Positions 36,913 through 45,967 are shown, numbered from the stretch's first letter. The stretch: DNA of 51,480 nucleotides from an uncultured Colwellia sp. (GCA_913058405.1 CAJXRC010000008.1:1-51480), one strand, 5' to 3'. Program-made: numbers and translations. Notes: a model not told the origin generated them from the letters alone.

Positions 36913-37597
36913 CGATAAACTCCTTTTTTAATCCCAAGCTATAAATAGTTATATTCACTTCGCCTTGTGGATATTCTTTTACTTCAAATTTAAAGTTTTG
37001 CCAAAAAAACTTCCACGATAATTGTTCCAAATGACGCAAATAATTACGTAATTGAAAGTACTTACCCGACAGTTTAATTTTAATTCCATGCTTATATAAA
37101 TTTAGCCCGAGTTGTTCTGAAGTCGGCGTGATTATGCTCGCCTCATCATCCGATTGATCTCCTACTAAATTTAATAAAGGTTTAGCGCCTATTAATTCAA
37201 AGGAAAGTAATGATACACCTGGCTCTAACTCAAGTAATTTAAGGAGGGCTTCACGCATTTCGCTAGGGCTAATAAGATCCGTTGTTAAAAGGACCAACTG
37301 ATTATCAATCTTGGCCAATTTTCCTTCAAGTTGTTCAATCTGTTTAACCGTAGTTACATTAGGATCTTTCTCTAATGCTCTTTGATATTCTTCAATAGAA
37401 AAGTTAAGGGTTTTGTTACCTGTTACCATCGCTCGACTTTGTTTATCAAAGGAGGTTACTTTGGCACTTTTATCATCAATAAAAAAATATGAAATAATAA
37501 AAAATATTGCTACTAAACCTGTAAGCAACACTAAAAACTGTTCTCGACTAGTCAGTTGAAGGAATTTATCACTATAGTTATTCCATTGCTCTTTCAT
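36905..37597 (-). CDS. mshJ: MshJ, PilO-like inner-membrane protein
   Basis: MshJ is a bitopic inner-membrane protein of the alignment complex, resembling PilO/GspM. The 230-residue product has a cytoplasmic N-terminus (MKEQWNNYSDKFLQLTSREQFLVLL), one helix (about 22-42), a coiled-coil (about 65-110) and a ferredoxin-like periplasmic domain. Its start overlaps the preceding stop by one base and it ends overlapping mshK. Confidence 0.9.
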   Translation of the reverse strand: MKEQWNNYSDKFLQLTSREQFLVLLTGLVAIFFIISYFFIDDKSAKVTSFDKQSRAMVTGNKTLNFSIEEYQRALEKDPNVTTVKQIEQLEGKLAKIDNQLVLLTTDLISPSEMREALLKLLELEPGVSLLSFELIGAKPLLNLVGDQSDDEASIITPTSEQLGLNLYKHGIKIKLSGKYFQLRNYLRHLEQLSWKFFWQNFKFEVKEYPQGEVNITIYSLGLKKEFIGV

Positions 37598-38199
37598 TAG
37601 TCTTTACTCCCTGCAACTTCGGAGCTAACCACAAATTCGGTAATATTTTGCTCATTTTTAGCAAGTTTAAATTGGACAAACGCCTTGCCTGATAATAATC
37701 GAGACTGCTTAAAACCTGCCAACCACGCAGGTACCGCTTGAGGAGTACGAGCTTGTCCGGTAAAACTCATATTTTTAGTATCAATACTGATTGTTTGTAA
37801 TCTAATATCTTTATGATGCATAGCAGATAAGTCATTCATTGCCATAACAAAACCACCTGCAAAAGTCTCATTTGGATCGGTGAGCTTATGTAACAATGCA
37901 TCTTTATGTTGCATAACTAACTTTATCGTAGCGAGATCTCTTTTTAATGTTGGCGATACTTGCCTATTTTGTAATTCTAATTCCAATTTAGTAGCAAGCT
38001 TTTGTTTCTGTTGCTTTTCTTTTAACAAATCATCATATATTACCGCTGACTGGTTGTAATTGAGTTCAGTAATAACACTCCAAATCAACATAAGTGATAG
38101 TAAACCAACCCAAGCACCCACAACCCTTTTCAGCGTTAACAGCGGTTTTTCAGGGAAAAGCTCTGCTTGTAATAAATTAATACTATTTTTAGTTGTCAT
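37597..38199 (-). CDS. mshI2: MshI2, PilN-like inner-membrane protein
   Basis: This PilN/GspL-C-like bitopic protein partners the PilM-like MshI. With the chosen start (MTTKNSINLLQAELFPEKP, 200 aa) it shows the PilN hallmark NLLQAELFP, a helix at about 24-44 (VVGAWVGLLSLMLIWSVI), a coiled-coil and a periplasmic ferredoxin-like fold. A GGGGGA ribosome site lies just upstream of ATGATG at 38202-38197, which decides the start and rejects an ATG at 38244. It overlaps mshI by 11 bases. Confidence 0.88.
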   Translation of the reverse strand: MTTKNSINLLQAELFPEKPLLTLKRVVGAWVGLLSLMLIWSVITELNYNQSAVIYDDLLKEKQQKQKLATKLELELQNRQVSPTLKRDLATIKLVMQHKDALLHKLTDPNETFAGGFVMAMNDLSAMHHKDIRLQTISIDTKNMSFTGQARTPQAVPAWLAGFKQSRLLSGKAFVQFKLAKNEQNITEFVVSSEVAGSKD

Positions 38200-39160
38200 C
38201 ATTTTCCCCCGCCAAAACTTCTGTCTCGTTATGATAAGGGACATTATCTAAACTAGCGCCAATCGCTGCTGCATATTCTCGATGCTGGTGATACGGACTA
38301 GGTAATTCCAGTAAACTGACTGGCACAATCGAATTTTCAGCTAATTTTTCAACAAACACCTTTTCTAAGGAAATAGGTAGCAATACTTTAATTGCTTTGA
38401 TCGGTGCTTGTTTTAATTGACGTTCAAAGTAATCTGTAGAGCGTTGAATTTCTAAACCAATATCATCGATAATAGAAAAAGATAGTTCTTCGGCTGATTT
38501 ACTGCCTATTTGGGCAAAGCCACGTAAACGACGTTGGAAGAATATTTTTTTCTGCTTAACAATGATTAAAACTATTTCTTCATTGGGTTGCTGGCAAACC
38601 AATAAATTAGCATCATCCTGCGGAGCTAATAAGTTAGCAAAAGCAAATTCTTGGGTAGTGATTTCACTGATTTTCACTGCACCTTGCTCTGTGATTTCGA
38701 CCAGTTTTTTTAGTTCATCTAAAGGAGCACAGACTACATTTATTTTTTCTTTGCCACCAGCAAGAAGCGGTGCATCATAATAATCTACCACCATATTATT
38801 GGGGGAAATGCTGACCAAGTCTTTAATTTGCCATTTCAAAGCACTATTCATTTCATTATCAGGCAAGTTTGGTTTATCTACTTGCACAACTTGAGATTGC
38901 GCTTCATTTAAGACCAGACAAGCATTTCCTTCGAGCTCATATTTATTGTGCAGTGCTTGGATAGCACTCGAAAAATTAACCGAACTAGCTTTTTCATGCT
39001 CAAAAATAACTTTTGTTGACGTACTTTCGTCAATAGAAGCATCGGAATTTTGCTGAGGAATTGAGCATAAGGAGACACCCTGATGCTGAAAAGCAATACC
39101 AAGGCGCTGATTTGAAGTATTTTTTGAAAAAAGTTGGCTTAATTTCGTTAAAAATGACAT
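38189..39160 (-). CDS. mshI: MshI, PilM-like actin-fold protein
   Basis: MshI is the cytoplasmic PilM-like actin-fold protein that docks with MshI2/MshJ. The 323-residue sequence has RLGIAFQHQGVSLCSI near the start, DKPNLPDNEMNSALKWQIKDLVSISPNNMVVDYYDAP, typical of MshI/PilM, and a C-terminal EYAAAIGASLDNVPYHNE. Nucleotide motifs are weak, as in other MshI proteins. It is the first msh gene here; mshH, which often precedes it, is absent. Confidence 0.92.
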   Translation of the reverse strand: MSFLTKLSQLFSKNTSNQRLGIAFQHQGVSLCSIPQQNSDASIDESTSTKVIFEHEKASSVNFSSAIQALHNKYELEGNACLVLNEAQSQVVQVDKPNLPDNEMNSALKWQIKDLVSISPNNMVVDYYDAPLLAGGKEKINVVCAPLDELKKLVEITEQGAVKISEITTQEFAFANLLAPQDDANLLVCQQPNEEIVLIIVKQKKIFFQRRLRGFAQIGSKSAEELSFSIIDDIGLEIQRSTDYFERQLKQAPIKAIKVLLPISLEKVFVEKLAENSIVPVSLLELPSPYHQHREYAAAIGASLDNVPYHNETEVLAGENDDN

Positions 39161-39348
39161 TTATCGGCAATATCGCTCTAAGCTAAAATTATTAACAATA
39201 CTACCCTTTGTTACATATGAAGAGCAAGTATTACTAATGGTGATTAGCTAAGTTTATTAACCATTTATATTACTAAGACTACTGTGAGTTATTGGCGAAT
39301 GTTTATTTTAAAGTAGGTTCAACAACAATTATCTTAGGGAGAAAGACC

Positions 39349-39414
39349 ATGTTAAAGGCTGATATCGTTTATAATAGCTTCCAACATGTTAAGAATGAAT
39401 ATCTCAAAAATTAG
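39349..39414 (+). CDS. Small upstream ORF, possible leader peptide
   Basis: A 21-codon frame (MLKADIVYNSFQHVKNEYLKN) has a very strong ribosome site, AGGGAG, 7 bases before ATG. It stops only two bases before the ATG of the PLP enzyme gene, which itself has no ribosome site. The arrangement suggests translational coupling or a leader peptide. No homologue is recognised; a short remnant of a longer gene is the alternative. Confidence 0.45.
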   Translation: MLKADIVYNSFQHVKNEYLKN

Positions 39415-39416
39415 TT

Positions 39417-40376
39417 ATGCATAAACCATTGTCATTATTACAAAAATTAGAACATCCTCTTTTTGATAAGTATAACCTTGATGTTCGAGTGAAGCGTGAT
39501 GATTTATTGCATAACATCATATCAGGTAATAAATGGCGCAAATTGAAGTACAACCTAGAACAGCTTAAAACTGACGAGTTCCAAGGTGCATTAACTTTTG
39601 GTGGTAGTTACTCTAATCATATTCATGCTTTTGCTTATGCATGTAAGCAACAAAATATCCCCTGCATTGGTGTTATTAGGGGAGAAGCTCACTATGCAGA
39701 TAACTTTACATTGAGCTGGGCAAGGCACTGGGGCATGCAATGTCACTTTGTCGATAGGAAAACTTACCGTCGTCGTTTTGAGACTAGCTTTATCGATGAG
39801 CTAAAAGTGTTATATCCCAATTATTTTATTATTCCAGAAGGTGGTAGTAACTCGCTTGCTATACCAGGGGTAGCTGAGATATTGACCGAATTAAGTAGCC
39901 AAGCAGATTTCGATACTTTAATGACTCCTGTAGGGAGTGGCGGTACGATAGCCGGTCTGATTTCTGGAGACTGTGTCGCTAATCAGAAACGTCATAAAAT
40001 TTTAGGTGTTGCTGTGTTAAAACAAGCAGAATACTTAATTGATGACATTAAGTCCTTACTTACGCAGGAAGCTAAAGCTCATAGTAATTGGCAGTTATTA
40101 ACTAACTTCCATCGTGGTGGTTATGGTAAATTCAGTAAGGATGATGCAAATCGAATCATAACGTTTAACCAGCAAACCGGTGTATACTTTGAACCCGTTT
40201 ATACTGGTAAAATGGTTTTAGCTTTACTTGATCTAATAGCACAAGACTATTTTAAGCCAAAAGAGCGCATCGTTTTATTGCACACAGGGGGATTACAAGG
40301 ATTAGGCGGAATGATTGAACAAAATCGTTTAGAAGCTAAAGACTGGCCGCCATTAAAAACAGTTGATAATCAATAA
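39417..40376 (+). CDS. PLP-dependent D-cysteine desulfhydrase / ACC deaminase family enzyme
   Basis: This is a fold-type II pyridoxal-phosphate enzyme of 319 residues. The Schiff-base lysine is in IISGNKWRKLKYNL (Lys at about 39), followed by the substrate-binding GGSYSNHIHAFAY, the phosphate-binding loop PVGSGGTIAGLISG and a C-terminal LLHTGGLQGLGG. Family members include D-cysteine desulfhydrase and 1-aminocyclopropane-1-carboxylate deaminase; the exact substrate cannot be read from sequence. It lies alone on the + strand between the MSHA and T2SS operons, divergent from mshI and convergent with gspN. Its start follows a 21-codon ORF by two bases. Confidence 0.9.
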   Translation: MHKPLSLLQKLEHPLFDKYNLDVRVKRDDLLHNIISGNKWRKLKYNLEQLKTDEFQGALTFGGSYSNHIHAFAYACKQQNIPCIGVIRGEAHYADNFTLSWARHWGMQCHFVDRKTYRRRFETSFIDELKVLYPNYFIIPEGGSNSLAIPGVAEILTELSSQADFDTLMTPVGSGGTIAGLISGDCVANQKRHKILGVAVLKQAEYLIDDIKSLLTQEAKAHSNWQLLTNFHRGGYGKFSKDDANRIITFNQQTGVYFEPVYTGKMVLALLDLIAQDYFKPKERIVLLHTGGLQGLGGMIEQNRLEAKDWPPLKTVDNQ

Positions 40377-40399
40377 GCGTTAATTAATTTCATTAACGC
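40377..40399. terminator. Hairpin between convergent PLP-enzyme gene and gspN
   Basis: GCGTTAAT (40377-40384) and ATTAACGC (40392-40399) form an 8 bp stem beginning directly after the PLP-enzyme stop codon. There is no strong T-run, so termination is only a suggestion. Confidence 0.45.
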
Positions 40400-40434
40400 C
40401 ATATCTATGACTAAAAAACCATTTAACTAAGAAA

Positions 40435-41190
40435 TTAAAACCTGAGCTGATAGCGCCCTTGATTATCTGGTCGACCAATAAAAGACAATGCTGATTTCAA
40501 TTGAGTAGGAAACTTAGCGCCAGGTTGCAAATATCCTTTGCCTGAAATTTTTTGAGTCGCGAGAGTTAACACGCCATCAAAACTCAAACCTAAGTTATTC
40601 TTAGGAGATACTTTGGCCAACAAATTCCCCTCATCGCAACTTATTTCCGTAGTAAACTTACCGAGTTTAATATTTTGCTCTAAAGCAACAACACCAGCAC
40701 GAGACCACAAAACCTCACCTTGTGCTTTTGAACAGGACAATTTATCACCAGTAACAATCACTATCTCTGATAAATACAACTCAATATTTCCTTGCGCGCT
40801 TAAGGGAATAGGTAGTGTTAATTGTGTCGCAATATCATTCGCAGACATAAAGACCTCGACCTCAGTTAAGGCGAGCTGTTCAGAAGAAACGGTTAGATTA
40901 AGTTTTCCTTCAGGTCCCGATGACATAGCATCACCAAAAGTCACTTGAACGCTTGGTGATAGACTAAACAGAGACCAAAAGCTGACCGTTGTTTTTACCT
41001 TTTCAATCTCATTATTATTTATTGTGACTTTGACTATTTCACCTTGCCAAATAGATCCTGAAACACCCTGCAGTGCTATATTTTTTGGTAATTTAATATT
41101 ATTGATTACTAATGCTAGTGGCGCACTTGCTAATAAAAACACCATATAACTACTTAAAAAAATTGCCGTAATGGCAAACCACTTCTTCAT
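40435..41190 (-). CDS. gspN: GspN, T2SS accessory protein
   Basis: GspN is an accessory T2SS protein with one N-terminal membrane anchor (about 5-27, FAITAIFLSSYMVFLLASAPLALVI) and a beta-rich periplasmic region. Family marks include LQGVSGSIWQGEI near residue 43 and the C-terminal FIGRPDNQGRYQLRF. The length of 251 residues is normal. It is the last gene of the gspD-N operon, 52 bp after gspM. Confidence 0.93.
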   Translation of the reverse strand: MKKWFAITAIFLSSYMVFLLASAPLALVINNIKLPKNIALQGVSGSIWQGEIVKVTINNNEIEKVKTTVSFWSLFSLSPSVQVTFGDAMSSGPEGKLNLTVSSEQLALTEVEVFMSANDIATQLTLPIPLSAQGNIELYLSEIVIVTGDKLSCSKAQGEVLWSRAGVVALEQNIKLGKFTTEISCDEGNLLAKVSPKNNLGLSFDGVLTLATQKISGKGYLQPGAKFPTQLKSALSFIGRPDNQGRYQLRF

Positions 41191-41242
41191 GAAAATTCTC
41201 TGTTATGTATATTATGACTAAGCGAAGTTGTTAACGCGCTGA

Positions 41243-41713
41243 TTATAATCTTGTTAAATGTAAACGGCGTACTTTGACCTCGCCAGCACTATCACCCCGA
41301 GTTAAATCAATCGCTTTAACCTGCAAGCCTTCGTTATTAGCCAAGTGCTCGAGCCAAAACAGTAGCTGGGTAAAAGGAGTACTATCTATCCATACCTGTA
41401 GATCATCCCCTTGAGGCTGCATACGCGTAATAGATAACTTATAAGTTTTTGCACTGCGATTAGCGACACTTGAAATACTGCCACTGAATTTTTTCTTACC
41501 GCCCGAGCGTTTTGCTTGCTGATACAAAGCAGTATTTTCTCGTACCCAAGTTAATAACTGCTGCTGCTTTACTAACTTACTGCTAGCCTCTGTTAGACTA
41601 TTATTTATCGGCTGCCAGATTGCACTATAAAAAATAAAGACAATAAAAACCAATGCCATTACTGATACCAGGCGCTGTTCTCTGCTGTTTAGTTGTTGCC
41701 ACCATGCTTTCAT
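41243..41713 (-). CDS. gspM: GspM, T2SS inner-membrane platform protein
   Basis: GspM is a bitopic protein that stabilises GspL in the inner-membrane platform. The 156-residue product opens with MKAWWQQLNSREQRLVSVMALVFIVFIFYSAIWQP, the family N-terminus and helix, then a coiled-coil and a ferredoxin-like periplasmic domain (ISRMQPQGDDLQVWIDSTPFTQLLFWLEHL). It overlaps gspL by one base. Confidence 0.95.
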   Translation of the reverse strand: MKAWWQQLNSREQRLVSVMALVFIVFIFYSAIWQPINNSLTEASSKLVKQQQLLTWVRENTALYQQAKRSGGKKKFSGSISSVANRSAKTYKLSITRMQPQGDDLQVWIDSTPFTQLLFWLEHLANNEGLQVKAIDLTRGDSAGEVKVRRLHLTRL

Positions 41714-43065
41714 TATGATGCATCCTTATTACTGTTTTTACTACTTTGCTTGGTCGTGCTTTTTTTATTATTAGACCTTTGCTTTGTACTGTTAGTATTT
41801 CCTTTATTGGAAATACTAAATGAGCCCGATACTTGGTCACCTTGATTACTTTGTGAGCCTTGTTTCACTATCAAATTGGCTGTCGCTAACGCAACACTAA
41901 ACTGTTCGAAAGCTTGATAATCTTTAGCTGTTGCTTGAATACGTAACTCTTGTCGCTTTCCATCAAATTTTACTGTCTCTGGTTTTAATGCCGGCACTTT
42001 AGCAAATGCAGGTTGTAATTTAGCAAGCATTGCTAAGAACCCTTGCCTGTCTCCAACGCCCCCCAATAAAGCTAACTCTCGATTCAATTGCGATTTGATT
42101 GTTGAAATCCGTACTCGTTTCGTTTTTGGAAAGGCTTTTTTATAACTGGCAATTATATTTTGTTCAACTCTGTCTTGCTCTGTATTTAGTTGCCATAATT
42201 GCGCACTTTTATGACCCAAGCTAAGCAAGAGGGCAAACATGGCAACACCTGCTACCCACAGCCATTGTCGACCTGTTTGACTGCGATTTTCCTTAATCTT
42301 ATATTGGCCCTGTAGTAAATTGAATTGAGCTAACTGACTACCATAGTTCATCGCCATTAATGCTAAAGGTAATTCTTCAGGCATTGTGTTGATATTACAT
42401 TGTTCACTATGTACTAAGGGTGAATATGCCTCGATAAGCACACTTTCTGCCTGCTCGTTACTCTCTGCATTCTCGGATTGCGTAGCAAAAGCTTGGCATT
42501 GAAATTGCCATGCATTAGCGTCTACTGTAAAGCCCTGCCAAAGTTTTTGACGAACGATGACTTGCGCCTGTTCAGTATCACCAAGGGCAATCGCGCTCCA
42601 AGCTTTTGAAGTCAGAGGCATAGCCAATACCTCAGGCAAAATAGAATCTGTTTCAATATCAGCTTCTGCCAACCATGATAACCAAAGTTGCATCTGCTTA
42701 TGAGAAACAATAGCTGTGAAACAGTTATTTCCTAGGTTATCACTCGCTAAATCAGCATAGGCGAAAAATAGCTGTTCTACATCTTCTGCCAAGCTATCTT
42801 CTAACATATAAGGAGTTGCTAAACGCATCGCTCTGGAAGATTTTGCAGGAACTTTTAACGACTTTAAAAGTACATCACAGCTAGGTACCAATATTTTGAC
42901 CTGCCGTTTATCCGCTTTAATAGTAAGCTCATTGAGCTGTTGAGCCCCTTTTAGCTCTCCACTGGCGATGATTTCTTGCGCATTACCGCTAGTTCCAGCC
43001 ACAACTAACCAATGAATGGTATCGTGTGCTTGACTTCCTAAACGGATAAATAATGTTTCTGTCAC
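41713..43065 (-). CDS. gspL: GspL, T2SS actin-like/ferredoxin-like platform protein
   Basis: GspL recruits the GspE ATPase to the inner membrane. The 450-residue protein has an actin-like cytoplasmic domain (1 to about 240, ETLFIRLGS; LATPYMLEDSLAEDVEQLFFA), one helix at about 270-288 (WLWVAGVAMFALLLSLG), and a periplasmic ferredoxin-like domain to about 400. Beyond that is an unusual basic Ser/Asn/Lys-rich tail of about 45 residues (QRSNNKKSTTKQSSKNSNKDAS). Genes on both sides overlap by one base. Confidence 0.95.
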   Translation of the reverse strand: MTETLFIRLGSQAHDTIHWLVVAGTSGNAQEIIASGELKGAQQLNELTIKADKRQVKILVPSCDVLLKSLKVPAKSSRAMRLATPYMLEDSLAEDVEQLFFAYADLASDNLGNNCFTAIVSHKQMQLWLSWLAEADIETDSILPEVLAMPLTSKAWSAIALGDTEQAQVIVRQKLWQGFTVDANAWQFQCQAFATQSENAESNEQAESVLIEAYSPLVHSEQCNINTMPEELPLALMAMNYGSQLAQFNLLQGQYKIKENRSQTGRQWLWVAGVAMFALLLSLGHKSAQLWQLNTEQDRVEQNIIASYKKAFPKTKRVRISTIKSQLNRELALLGGVGDRQGFLAMLAKLQPAFAKVPALKPETVKFDGKRQELRIQATAKDYQAFEQFSVALATANLIVKQGSQSNQGDQVSGSFSISNKGNTNSTKQRSNNKKSTTKQSSKNSNKDAS

Positions 43066-44177
43066 TAGTTACGTCCTATAGTACGACTAATTACTTGAAT
43101 TTGTTGTGACTCATTAACTTTCATTATTGAGCTCATCGAAAAATAGCTATTATTAAAACGTGCATTGGCTTTTAGTTTAAAATATTCACTATCAATAACG
43201 AACGGTGCTTTTTGCCACTTTTCCACTCTAATTTTTGTTAGTTCTTTTAACTTTAGAAAGTCTTCTACCTTGTCATAACCTGAACTATCACGTGCACTTA
43301 GCACTTCTTGCGCATCCTCTAAACTTGAACCAAGCAAAGCCTGTAACAACTCAGGCTTTTCTTCATCAAGTGTATTGATATTTATCAAATGCTGAGCATT
43401 TTGTGGCAGTACACATACGTAGGGCGTCAACGCTAAAATAACGGCAGGAGTAAAATGCTCAATTAATCTTAACTCATTAACACTGCCTAAATAACTATTA
43501 GCAGCAAGATAAGGAAACTCTCGAGAAGCATAATCATTATCCTCTGCGCCACCTGAACCCGTTATTATGTCATTACTGTCTAACCAATCAGTTAATGCAT
43601 TAACCATAGCTTCGGCTTCAAAATTACCAACACCTTCGATGTTTAAGTTGACGATTAGCGCTTCTAACACAGTTGCCGCTGGTAATTGTTTATTACTGCT
43701 TGAATTCTTTCCTGTGCTACTTCTCGTTCCAGTTGATGAAGCAGTTTCACTTTTCGTTTTATTTTTATCTGTTGCTGAGCTCGAAGGACTGTCCGTGCCA
43801 CTTTCAGACTCCGCTTTTGTTTTTGCTTTAGGGTGTAGTGCATTTAAATTCAAACAACTTTGTAAATCACTAATTTCACCACTTATTTCACCAAAATCGA
43901 CAGGATAGTTACTCTCTTCTGCAGTCCATATTTGTTCGAGATGAGTGACGTCAGGCTCATCTTTAAACGCTTTGATTAACACTCTTTTAGTAAAAGCTTC
44001 TGCGCCCAGTGCATACCAATAGGCCTGTTGATTAAAGCTGATATTGGTGCTTCGTTGCATTTGTGTTTGCAAACGGGTCGTCATTTGCGCAGCAATAATT
44101 GATGCTAGAGCAACGATAAGCATCACGGTGATTAAGGCAACACCGCGCTGCTGTCTTTTATTGTGACAACTCGACAT
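43065..44177 (-). CDS. gspK: GspK, T2SS minor pseudopilin
   Basis: GspK caps the pseudopilus tip. With the start at 44177 (MSSCHNKRQQRG-VALITVMLIVALASIIAAQM, 370 aa) the class III signal precedes a helix without Glu5, a known GspK feature. The family sequence NISFNQQAYWYALGAEAFTKRVL follows, then SCLNLNAL. Between about 125 and 175 is a Lys/Ser/Thr-rich insertion (ESESGTDSPSSSATDKNKTKSE) within the GspK domain. ATGs at 44192 and 44207 overlap gspJ and are alternatives. The helix-hairpin-helix-like region ININTLDEEKPELLQALLGSSLEDAQEVLSARDSSGY is conserved. Confidence 0.94.
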   Translation of the reverse strand: MSSCHNKRQQRGVALITVMLIVALASIIAAQMTTRLQTQMQRSTNISFNQQAYWYALGAEAFTKRVLIKAFKDEPDVTHLEQIWTAEESNYPVDFGEISGEISDLQSCLNLNALHPKAKTKAESESGTDSPSSSATDKNKTKSETASSTGTRSSTGKNSSSNKQLPAATVLEALIVNLNIEGVGNFEAEAMVNALTDWLDSNDIITGSGGAEDNDYASREFPYLAANSYLGSVNELRLIEHFTPAVILALTPYVCVLPQNAQHLININTLDEEKPELLQALLGSSLEDAQEVLSARDSSGYDKVEDFLKLKELTKIRVEKWQKAPFVIDSEYFKLKANARFNNSYFSMSSIMKVNESQQIQVISRTIGRN

Positions 44178-44181
44178 TCGT

Positions 44182-44832
44182 TTAATCACCATCCGCAGCA
44201 AGGTCACCTGCCACCAAAAACTGACGGCGAATTAGACCATAATCACGCGTTTCAAGTTCAATGGCTATCGCTTGAGGTAATGTTTTACCTGACCATTCTT
44301 TTTGCCATTTACTGCCATCATAGAATTCAAATGATAAGCTCATGACTTGGCTTATTAGTGGTCTGATCCTTGGCTCTTGCCCAACAACAGCATCAACAAA
44401 ATTATAATGTAAGCGCTCTAGCGTTTCATCAACGAGCCGATAGGCAACACTCTGCATATCACTGCGCGGTAGTAATAAACCGGGATTAGTCCAACCATTA
44501 CGTACAAAAGCAATAGCCTGTTCATCGGCTAAAAAACTATCATCTGCTGTTTGTAAAAAACTACTACCTGGTGCTTCGCCATTAATACGCATAGTACGTT
44601 TGGCTATTTGGGTAAAGTCTCGCTCCATTAATAAAAAGGCACGCTGTAATTCATTTTGCCTTTCACTGCGCATTTTTGAGTTTTCATCACCGCGTAAGAC
44701 AGTATCAAAAATGGTAAAACTAGCTAAACTCACCACAGAAAATATCGCAATAGCGATCAATACTTCTAACAAGGTAAAACCACTTTGACTGTGTTTAACT
44801 GTGGTATTAGCTTGGTCAATGTCTAGTGTCAT
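44182..44832 (-). CDS. gspJ: GspJ, T2SS minor pseudopilin
   Basis: GspJ joins GspI and GspK in the tip complex. The 216-residue preprotein has HSQSG-FTLLEVLIAIAIFSVVSLASFTIFDTVLRGDENS with Glu5, then the family sequence LQRAFLLMERDFTQIAKRTMRINGE and SDMQSVAYRLVDETLERLHY. It overlaps gspI by one base, and gspK begins four bases after its stop. Confidence 0.95.
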   Translation of the reverse strand: MTLDIDQANTTVKHSQSGFTLLEVLIAIAIFSVVSLASFTIFDTVLRGDENSKMRSERQNELQRAFLLMERDFTQIAKRTMRINGEAPGSSFLQTADDSFLADEQAIAFVRNGWTNPGLLLPRSDMQSVAYRLVDETLERLHYNFVDAVVGQEPRIRPLISQVMSLSFEFYDGSKWQKEWSGKTLPQAIAIELETRDYGLIRRQFLVAGDLAADGD

Positions 44833-45215
44833 CAGGGTTTATCCTGAGCCAGGTAGGTCATTAAGCTCGCACTCACAAGTTCATCATCTTCATTTAATCG
44901 AACTTGCATATTTACAGCACGTAACTCTTTGTTTGCTGTTTTGATAACCTTTTGTTGCCAATACCAAGTGCGGCCTGCCATTTCAACTTTTCCTTTACGG
45001 TTGTTTCTCGGCGGCCAAGTTTTATCTAAACTTACTTCAACAAGTTGGTTGGATGCGACCCAATTTGCAAACATTTGCTCTTCAATATGACTAATATGAC
45101 GATAATTATTATCGGCAACACCAAGCAGTGCGACACCTGCAATAGCAAAAACAGCCATTGCTAACATAACTTCAAGCAGGGTAAACCCACGCTGCTTTGT
45201 CGTGCTACTAATCAT
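44832..45215 (-). CDS. gspI: GspI, T2SS minor pseudopilin
   Basis: GspI nucleates the minor pseudopilin tip. With the start at 45215 (MISSTTKQRG-FTLLEVMLAMAVFAIAGVALLGVADNN, 127 aa) it has a short leader and Glu5. The conserved EEQMFANWVASNQLVEVSLDKTWPPRNNRKGKVEMAGRTWYW is clear. An upstream ATG at 45233 lies within gspH and would lengthen the leader. It overlaps the gspH end by 8 bases. Confidence 0.95.
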   Translation of the reverse strand: MISSTTKQRGFTLLEVMLAMAVFAIAGVALLGVADNNYRHISHIEEQMFANWVASNQLVEVSLDKTWPPRNNRKGKVEMAGRTWYWQQKVIKTANKELRAVNMQVRLNEDDELVSASLMTYLAQDKP

Positions 45216-45837
45216 CAAGTACAGGCCCCTCAATGGTTAATGGCACACTATATAATCCGGTAACACGATAGGCTAAATCTTCAGCGTCCTCAATATAGGC
45301 CAACTCTTCAGTCAAACGGAACGTGACACTAAAAGGACTAAGGTCTCCCCCTGAGAGAATATACACTTGTGGGATTATTTTTTTCTCTCGCTCTTCTTTT
45401 GACAGTAAGGTGAAGTCGTCTTCATCTTTTTCTTTAAAGGTATCGGCATCAAAAAGCATTGGCTCTTCAATGGGCAGGTCATCAAGTTCTATGCTAAGTT
45501 CTATTTCTTCAGGTAACGTGACCTTGGCTTGCCAATCTTGTTCGGGGATTTCAGTCCATTGTGTACCGTCATAAGCCAAAAACTGATAGTTATCTTTTTT
45601 AACAATCAAACCTAATTCAATATTATTGAGCATGCCGTATTCAGCTGCTACTTCAAATATTGCCGCAAAACGAGCACTCTCATGCTTTAACTTATCTTCA
45701 GGGTTATTGCCAGAAAAGTTAAACTGTACCAAGCTGGCCATTAGACCAATCAGCACGACAACCACCATCACCTCAATTAAGGTAAAGCCGCAATTTTTTA
45801 CTATTGATGGTGCTCGGTTTAATGGTTTTAGCTTCAT
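45208..45837 (-). CDS. gspH: GspH, T2SS minor pseudopilin
   Basis: GspH is a minor pseudopilin joining the tip complex to GspG. The 209-residue protein has VKNCG-FTLIEVMVVVVLIGLMASLVQFNFSG with Glu5, then LKHESARFAAIFEVAAEYGMLNNIELGLIVKKDNYQFLAYDGTQW, typical of GspH. An acidic stretch (about 115-150, ELDDLPIEEPMLFDADTFKEKDEDDF) is notable. It follows gspG after a 130 bp spacer containing a palindromic repeat. Confidence 0.95.
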   Translation of the reverse strand: MKLKPLNRAPSIVKNCGFTLIEVMVVVVLIGLMASLVQFNFSGNNPEDKLKHESARFAAIFEVAAEYGMLNNIELGLIVKKDNYQFLAYDGTQWTEIPEQDWQAKVTLPEEIELSIELDDLPIEEPMLFDADTFKEKDEDDFTLLSKEEREKKIIPQVYILSGGDLSPFSVTFRLTEELAYIEDAEDLAYRVTGLYSVPLTIEGPVLDD

Positions 45838-45865
45838 AAGATAATGAGTTACGTTTTAACTTTAA

Positions 45866-45949
45866 GCTGTAAAGCTCAATTAAAAGGAAAATGCACGGAG
45901 TTGACGCTAGTCAATGAGTACAATTGACGCCTTAATTGATTTTTACAGC
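45866..45949. repeat. Dispersed palindromic repeat, copy B (gspG-gspH spacer)
   Basis: The ends form an 18-base inverted repeat with 16 matches: GCTGTAAAGCTCAATTAA (45866-45883) against TTAATTGATTTTTACAGC (45932-45949). The centre matches copy A at 15399-15464 (57 of 66 bases). As RNA it would fold into one long hairpin between gspG and gspH. Confidence 0.8.
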
Positions 45950-45967
45950 AACAAGGTAAGACAGAAA

